64,000 bases of DNA from Prescottella equi (lineage in GTDB: Bacteria > Actinomycetota > Actinomycetes > Mycobacteriales > Mycobacteriaceae), in contig NZ_LWTX01000008.1 in NCBI RefSeq assembly GCF_002094305.1, positions 62,001 through 126,000 on the forward strand, given 5' to 3'. Numbering within the stretch: position 1 is the first letter of the stretch; every line of letters starts with the position of its first letter. The notes under the pieces are model-generated. The model was not told where the DNA came from and ran no database searches. It worked only from the letters and a program-made list of their open reading frames with translations. Below, one piece after another: positions 59,235 to 64,000 of the stretch. The position numbers were made by a program, and so were the translations under genes.

Positions 59235-59674
59235 TCTGTCGAAATCTGTCACCGGCTCTCCCCAAGTAGGTGTGGGAGGATCAGCCGGTATCTCGACAGT
59301 AAGCCGCCGCCAGCCAGATAGGCGATTCAAGATCGGCTATGTACGGCAACGCACCTCACGCTGCCGATATTCGCTCTCCCTCGGGCACAGGTTGGCCTAC
59401 TTCGACTCCAAATGAAGTTCGTTGCCCCTCATCGCCACAGCCCGCAAGTCCCCCGATTCGCGAAAGTAATTCGCAGGCTATACGCCCGGCATGGCAATGC
59501 TTCGCACGGTCGACAGCAACAAGTGATGCCCACAACACACCACCCGGTGAGTTACTGGTCAGTGCCGGGCATCCTCCCGCACAGGCCCGCCACCCGCCGC
59601 GATACCGTAGACACCCACCGAACACCGACTTTGCAGCGCCCGAACCGTAGATCCGGCCGGCGCCGGACAGGGGA
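59235..59674. other. Gap at right edge of accessory island
   Basis: Apart from the hairpin at 59251-59289 I see nothing supported. Short open frames here lack ribosome binding sites and protein-like composition. The stretch marks the return from island composition to core composition. Confidence 0.45.
59251..59289 (+). terminator. Hairpin terminator after the Thoeris-like operon
   Basis: ACCGGCT (59251-59257) and AGCCGGT (59283-59289) are exact inverse arms, and CTCCC with GGGAG inside extends the stem. It lies 17 bases after the HIT stop. No T-run. Confidence 0.45.
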
Positions 59675-60262
59675 ATGATGACCGAGCACGACACCACCGA
59701 ACAGCCGCTGCAGCTTGATGGCGCATTCGGGATCGCGACCGACAGCCGCGAGCAGCTCCACGCCCTGTCCCTCCGCACGCTGACCGAGCTCCTCGGCAGC
59801 GCGCCGGAGGTCGACGAGGACGGCGACATCGCGATCCCGGTCCACGGCTTCGGGCTCTACGTCACGGTCGCCGAGGACGGTCCGCAGCTGCACGTGTGGG
59901 CGTCGATCCTCTCGGAGCTCGGTGACGGCGCCGCGGCCGTGCAGAACCTGCCGGAGCTGTCCGCCGAGTGGCCTCGACTGCGCTTCACGATCGAGGACGG
60001 GCACCTGCTGGTCTCGACCCTGGTCGACGCCGACCCGTTCGCGCCGCAGCACCTGATCAACCTGGTCGACGAGATCCACGAGCTCACCCACGACCTCGAC
60101 GACGACTTCGCTGCCAAGCTCGGTGGCGTCCTCGACTGCGACGCCGACGACGACTCCTACGCCGGCGGATGCGGCGGCTGCGGCGATGATTGCGCCTGCG
60201 GCGACGGACACGACGCCGGCGACCTCGGGGAGACCATCCCCGTCGGAAAGCCGTCGAACTGA
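59675..60262 (+). CDS. YbjN (type III chaperone-like) domain protein with Cys-rich tail
   Basis: A 195-residue acidic cytoplasmic protein. The alternating strands and helices with DGDIAIPVHGFGLYVTVAED, LRFTIEDGHLLVSTLVDAD and HLINLVDEIHELTHDLDDDF fit the YbjN/T3SS-chaperone-like fold. The last 30 residues are very rich in Gly, Asp and Cys (CGGCGDDCACGDGHD), a possible metal-binding tail. ATG ATG at the start leaves one codon of uncertainty. Confidence 0.72.
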   Translation: MMTEHDTTEQPLQLDGAFGIATDSREQLHALSLRTLTELLGSAPEVDEDGDIAIPVHGFGLYVTVAEDGPQLHVWASILSELGDGAAAVQNLPELSAEWPRLRFTIEDGHLLVSTLVDADPFAPQHLINLVDEIHELTHDLDDDFAAKLGGVLDCDADDDSYAGGCGGCGDDCACGDGHDAGDLGETIPVGKPSN

Positions 60263-60268
60263 CGCCCG

Positions 60269-61141
60269 CTACTTAGTCGCCCGCTGGGCGTCGGCCCGCA
60301 CCGACGTCCAGCCGGCGATGAGCGCGTCCATGTCGCTCCGACCCCGCAACGCGGGCCTCTCGCTACTCGTCGACGGCGCCGGAACCGAATCACCGGCCAG
60401 GAACGGCCGGATCAGGTCGATCGGCACCGGGAACACCACCGTCGACGTGCTCTCCCCGCCCAACTCCCCCAGCGTCTGTAGGTAACGCAGCTGCAGAGTG
60501 GTCGGGTTGCGGCTGATGATGTCCGCGGCCTCGGCGAGCTTCGCGGACGCCTGGAATTCTGCCTCCGCATTGATGATCTTGGCGCGCCGCTCGCGCTCGG
60601 CCTCCGCCTGCCGCGCAATGGCCCGCTGCATGTCCCGCGGGATCTCCACGTCTTTGATCTCCACGGTGGTGACCTTCACGCCCCACGGCTCGGTCTGCTG
60701 GTCGATCACCTTCTGCAGGTCCTCGTTGAGGCGTTCGCGCTCGGCCAGCAGGGCATCCAATTCCGCCTTACCGAGAATCGACCGCAGCGTCGTCTGCGCG
60801 ATCTGCGACGTCGCCGCGAAGTAGTCCTCCACCCCGACGATCGCGCGGTCCGCGTCCACCACCCGGAAGTACGCGACGGCGGTGACCTTCACCGGCACGT
60901 TGTCCCGGGTGATCACCTCCTGCATCGGCACGTTCAGCGTCACCGTCCGCAGGCTCACCCGCACCATCCGATCCACCGCCGGGATCAACAGCACCAGCCC
61001 CGGACCGCGCAGGTCGACGAGCCGTCCGAGCCGGAACAACACACCCCGCTCGTACTCGCGCAGCACCCGAACGGCGGCCGACGCGACGATCACCGCGAGC
61101 AGCGCGACGACGATGACGGCCAGAATGATGGTGGTCAACAT
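60269..61141 (-). CDS. Slipin / SPFH-domain stomatin-like membrane protein
   Basis: A 290-residue protein with an N-terminal TM (about 3-23), an SPFH domain opening [21 protein letters not shown], and the slipin pattern [18 protein letters not shown] and [24 protein letters not shown] before a coiled C-terminal part. Such proteins scaffold membrane microdomains with NfeD partners, whose gene overlaps upstream by seven bases. The ATG at 61139-61141 starts the TM helix. Confidence 0.9.
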   Translation of the reverse strand: MLTTIILAVIVVALLAVIVASAAVRVLREYERGVLFRLGRLVDLRGPGLVLLIPAVDRMVRVSLRTVTLNVPMQEVITRDNVPVKVTAVAYFRVVDADRAIVGVEDYFAATSQIAQTTLRSILGKAELDALLAERERLNEDLQKVIDQQTEPWGVKVTTVEIKDVEIPRDMQRAIARQAEAERERRAKIINAEAEFQASAKLAEAADIISRNPTTLQLRYLQTLGELGGESTSTVVFPVPIDLIRPFLAGDSVPAPSTSSERPALRGRSDMDALIAGWTSVRADAQRATK

Positions 61142-61602
61142 GGCAACTCCCACGGTTCGCGACGACGCACGCTCAGCGTGAGTCCACGCACCCCCTCGAC
61201 GACGACGGACTCCCCCGCTCCCGGTGTGTCGGTGCAGCCGAACTCCATTCGGGCGCGCCACAATTCGCCGCCCAGCTCGACCTGCCCCTGGTGGCCGTCC
61301 CAGCTGCGGACCAGCGCCTCGGATCCGACGAGGGACTGCGCGCCGGTGCGCACGGGCTCGCGCCGCGCGCTGAGCACCTTCCGGCCGGTGACGGCGACCG
61401 CTCCGAGCCCGACGACCGCGACACCCAGCGTCACGGGCAGCGCCACCTCGAGCCCGAGTCCGCCGGACGTGAACAGCAGCCACGCCCCGGTTCCGGCGAG
61501 CAGGGTCCCGGCCACGCCGAGCGCACCGTAGGTCGGGACGTGCGCCTCGATCACGATCAGCAGCACGCCCACTACCAGTGCCAACACACCCAATGCAGCC
61601 AT
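61135..61602 (-). CDS. nfeD: NfeD-like membrane protein
   Basis: A 155-residue short NfeD. Several TM helices lie at about 3-70 ([19 protein letters not shown]), and an OB-fold C-terminus ([30 protein letters not shown]) follows. It lacks the ClpP-like protease domain of long NfeD. It pairs with slipin in an overlapping two-gene operon. Confidence 0.88.
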   Translation of the reverse strand: MAALGVLALVVGVLLIVIEAHVPTYGALGVAGTLLAGTGAWLLFTSGGLGLEVALPVTLGVAVVGLGAVAVTGRKVLSARREPVRTGAQSLVGSEALVRSWDGHQGQVELGGELWRARMEFGCTDTPGAGESVVVEGVRGLTLSVRRREPWELPC

Positions 61603-61865
61603 CAGCGGTCACCTGCGAGGGCCCGGTCGCCTCGCGTAGCCACTCGCGATCGAGCCCTCACCGTCAAAGGTATGCCCGCATCGTCCGGGGTGCCACCGTG
61701 TCGCACCCTGCCGTGGTCAACCGGTGAAGTGGGCGCCCAACTGCATCCGAGGGTGCTCCGGTGCACCTCCGCGCGAATGGATCGGACGTAATCCATCTAC
61801 GCGGCTGTCAGACCGTGACCGCACAATCGCAGCGACAACACGGATTGCAACGAAGGACTGATCAC

Positions 61866-62816
61866 GTGGCATACACGACGCGCTCAAAGACGAAGGTGAG
61901 CCTGCCGGCGTCCCTATTTGCTTGGCTCACGCTTGCATGGTTAGCCGCCTGGCTTGCCACGCTTGGTCTGTGGCTACTAGCTGCTTCGATGGTGTTTGGA
62001 AGTGCGGCAGCCGTTTTCCAAGGCTGGGCTTTGCTCCTCACACAGGTCGTGTACACCTCACTCTTTATAGAGTTCGTGGTCATCTTGAACTTCTACTGCC
62101 AGCCAACACTCGTGGCAGAGTCCAAACTCGGGCGGTTCTTCATTCGCGAGGTCCTGAAGTCGAAGTGGTTTCTCACATCCGCGGCGTGGTTAATCCTCGT
62201 GTCGGCTGCGCTCGTATGGACCAAAACGTTCCCGTCGAACACCATCGGAAAGATTTCATGGCTGATGTTGGTTGCCGTCGCTCCTGTCATGGGCTATCGC
62301 AGTACAAGCGAGCTTCGCCGCGTCTACCGCGGCAGCATCACCACACCGCTTTTCGCCGATGGCCTAATCCCTGCTCCAAGTCACGACGGCGAAGCCAAAC
62401 CTCTCTGGCGTTCCCTTGGGCCGGACTGGGCCGCACCGCAACGCATAAGACTGCTCGCCACAGCCCGGAAGTATCACGACGCAGCGAAGTCACGTGCGAC
62501 CATCTTGAATTTCACGGGAAAGACGATCTCGACGGTGTTCTCCGCCTTCGCTATTGCGGCATTGCCTAGAGCATTCGCCTCCTCCACTCCGTCAGCTCTC
62601 GGAATACCGGTCGCGCTCGGGTGCGTCGCAATCTTCGGCTGGTGGCTTGACCGACGCGCCGCGGACGTCGACAAGCTCGCCGACATGTACGGAGCACAGG
62701 CATACGCGCTCATCGACACTTCAAAGTTCCCAAGCAGGACGCACCGCTCAAGGCCGAATCGCCTCGATCACATACCTCGGCGCGCACGGCGGCCTCGAGT
62801 CGCCGGACGGCGGTGA
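61866..62816 (+). CDS. Hypothetical membrane protein (316 aa)
   Basis: A protein with about five to six TM helices: about 17-45 and 48-75 close together, one near 105-125, one near 132-148 and two near 220-265. The soluble C-terminal half is basic. GAAGGA at about 61853 precedes the GTG at 61866 by about nine bases; an earlier ATG at 61761 is in frame but adds a non-hydrophobic leader. No family is recognised. Base composition is lower in GC than the neighbours, so it may be a recent arrival. Confidence 0.6.
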   Translation: MAYTTRSKTKVSLPASLFAWLTLAWLAAWLATLGLWLLAASMVFGSAAAVFQGWALLLTQVVYTSLFIEFVVILNFYCQPTLVAESKLGRFFIREVLKSKWFLTSAAWLILVSAALVWTKTFPSNTIGKISWLMLVAVAPVMGYRSTSELRRVYRGSITTPLFADGLIPAPSHDGEAKPLWRSLGPDWAAPQRIRLLATARKYHDAAKSRATILNFTGKTISTVFSAFAIAALPRAFASSTPSALGIPVALGCVAIFGWWLDRRAADVDKLADMYGAQAYALIDTSKFPSRTHRSRPNRLDHIPRRARRPRVAGRR

Positions 62817-62962
62817 AGTACGTCCTTGCGCCTTGCTTCGAGACTGCATTGGACCATGCATGACGCGCCGTGAGGGATGGCTCCACCAGGCCTGCAGCGG
62901 CGCCCGCGCCGAGCCGACGCTGTTCTGAGCGAAACACCAGCATTCTCGGGGACACTGGCCTC

Positions 62963-63646
62963 ATGCCGACCAATCCCGTCACGATCACCGTCACCGGCCA
63001 CGCCGAACGCTCGGTCCCGCCCAATCTCGGTGTAGTCCATCTGAACATCGAGTTCGACGCCGCCACCCGCGCGGAGGCGGCCGATGCCGCGATCTCGTCA
63101 GCCTCCGCGCTCACGCAACTCGTCGGTTCGCTCAAGAAGGATGCTGGCCGGCCGCTGCGCCGCCGGTCCCTCAATCAGATGCAGCACACCCGCTACCGCC
63201 CGTATCACCCGCAGGGCAAGAAGCTGCCCTGGAACTACCGGTCGACGGCCACCGCAGCCGTGACGTTCCGCGATCTCGACGCCGTCGCCTCGTTCCTCGA
63301 CCGGGCATCGGCGATCGAGGGCGTCAACGTCACGCACCTGGAGTGGAAACTCACCCGCACGGCCCACGCGAAAGCGCTCTCGCGCGTGCGGGATCTCGCC
63401 GTCCGCGACGCCCTCGCCAAAGCCAAGGGCTACACTCGAAGCCTGGGCTGCAAGCGGATCGAGGCCGTCGCCCTCGCCGACCCAGGCATGTTGAACGCCG
63501 GCACGCGCCCCGACGTCGGCCCACCGGTCATGCGCGCGATGGCCGCGTCGACTCCGGTGCACGACGCGGACCGCCCGACCGTCGAACTCCGTCCCGAGCC
63601 GCTGCGCATCCGGGCTGACGTGGAAGCCAGGTTCGAGGCGTCGTGA
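62963..63646 (+). CDS. SIMPL-domain (DUF541) protein
   Basis: A 227-residue protein starting PTNPVTITVTGHAERSVPPN, the standard SIMPL opening, followed by LNIEFDAATRAEAADAA and a YRSTATAAVTFRDLDAVASFLD strand-helix unit. There is no signal peptide, unlike most periplasmic members. Function in actinobacteria is unknown. Confidence 0.83.
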   Translation: MPTNPVTITVTGHAERSVPPNLGVVHLNIEFDAATRAEAADAAISSASALTQLVGSLKKDAGRPLRRRSLNQMQHTRYRPYHPQGKKLPWNYRSTATAAVTFRDLDAVASFLDRASAIEGVNVTHLEWKLTRTAHAKALSRVRDLAVRDALAKAKGYTRSLGCKRIEAVALADPGMLNAGTRPDVGPPVMRAMAASTPVHDADRPTVELRPEPLRIRADVEARFEAS

Positions 63647-63689
63647 CTACCGGAAGCCCCAACCTCCGCCCTGGCGCCTTGGGTATGAC

Positions 63690-64000
63690 CTAGTCGATGA
63701 CAAACTCTCTGTCCGAATTCGGGTACACACACCGCACCTTGTGTTCGGCGAGCAAGTCAACCAGGTCGTCTGCCGGACGCTCGGGCAGCAGTATCCGCAA
63801 CTCCGGCGGGACGTCGAATGCTCGCCGGTAGTCGAGCAACTGCCCGAGAGCCATGCGAACTGCCTCCCTGCCGCTGGACGCCTTGGCCTCGTACAGCACG
63901 TGCTCGGTCTGGTCGTATAGATCGACGCGCAAAGGCCGGACGGGGCCAGTATGCTGGATCCGATAGCCAGTGACCGTGTGTCCTTCTTCGCGCAGGACAC
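63690..64000 (-). CDS. PD-(D/E)XK nuclease-like protein, C-terminal part (cut by window edge)
   Basis: The frame enters from the right edge and ends at TAG 63690-63692, giving about 103 residues with no start. It contains RVDLYDQTEHVLYEAKASSG, where Asp and the E-x-K pair form the PD-(D/E)XK active-site pattern, then AVRMALGQLLDYRRAF as the following helix. This fits a restriction-endonuclease-like domain at the end of a larger protein. It may be another defence gene to the right. Confidence 0.6.
   Translation of the reverse strand, partial: VLREEGHTVTGYRIQHTGPVRPLRVDLYDQTEHVLYEAKASSGREAVRMALGQLLDYRRAFDVPPELRILLPERPADDLVDLLAEHKVRCVYPNSDREFVID

Noticed and set aside
59339-59650. 103-codon plus-strand frame after the Thoeris-like operon
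   Set aside because: It is Pro/Ser/Ala-rich without motifs, has no good ribosome binding site and lies in an apparent junction region.

Overview
The window is high-GC actinobacterial chromosome from the mycolic-acid branch, most likely Rhodococcus or a close relative such as Nocardia. The evidence is a wax ester synthase/PlsB/PlsC operon, a three-subunit proton-translocating transhydrogenase, a HelZ-SWIM pair, DUF3558-type lipoproteins, an ESX-type secreted protein, and frequent GTG starts with ATGA or GTGA coupling. No rRNA, tRNA or CRISPR array was seen.

Layout of the left two thirds (0-46 kb), ordinary core genome: two ABC exporter operons, the first with a divergent NarL-type two-component system and the second with a divergent ArsR-like repressor and a clear 17-bp operator (0.3-8.3 kb). 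Between and after them lie decayed fragments of an acetyl-CoA acetyltransferase/thiolase-like gene, an alpha/beta hydrolase and thioredoxin reductase. Then come an M20 amidohydrolase, SWIM protein and HelZ helicase, a secreted HNH nuclease, a shikimate dehydrogenase, a thioesterase and an APH-family kinase (8.7-17.7 kb). A branched-chain 2-oxoacid dehydrogenase operon (E1a-E1b-E2) has a divergent Lrp regulator (17.8-21.7 kb). An MFS gene is bracketed by paired palindromes, followed by pntAa-pntAb-pntB, an acyl-CoA synthetase, a DsbA/isomerase, an S51 peptidase and formamidase with FmdB (21.8-32.8 kb). The wax ester synthase-PlsB-(HAD+PlsC) operon is at 33.0-38.2 kb. An ESX-substrate locus with DUF3558 lipoproteins, a DUF429 protein, a GlcD-like oxidase and pnuC-nadR follow (38.2-46.1 kb).

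From 46.1 to about 59.3 kb lies an accessory island. It opens with gene debris: a 139-bp piece of a divergent glcD-like gene, an orphan serine recombinase with a res-like upstream region, an Ig-like fragment and an AT-rich patch. Next come a NYN-nuclease/unknown/lipoprotein cluster; a tightly coupled DNA methyltransferase-helicase-GIY-YIG nuclease operon (50.7-56.6 kb); toxin-like debris; and a coupled operon of a TIR-like protein, a two-TM macro-domain protein and a HIT hydrolase (57.4-59.2 kb). The TIR and macro genes have the domain layout of type II Thoeris. The HIT gene overlaps them by ATGA and may be an undescribed third component. The right end returns to housekeeping genes (YbjN-like protein, NfeD-slipin, a SIMPL-domain protein) and closes with the C-terminal part of a PD-(D/E)XK-like nuclease.

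The most interesting parts are the Thoeris-like operon with its HIT gene and the three-gene methyltransferase/helicase/GIY-YIG system. Both are inferred from motifs and gene order; no database search was possible.
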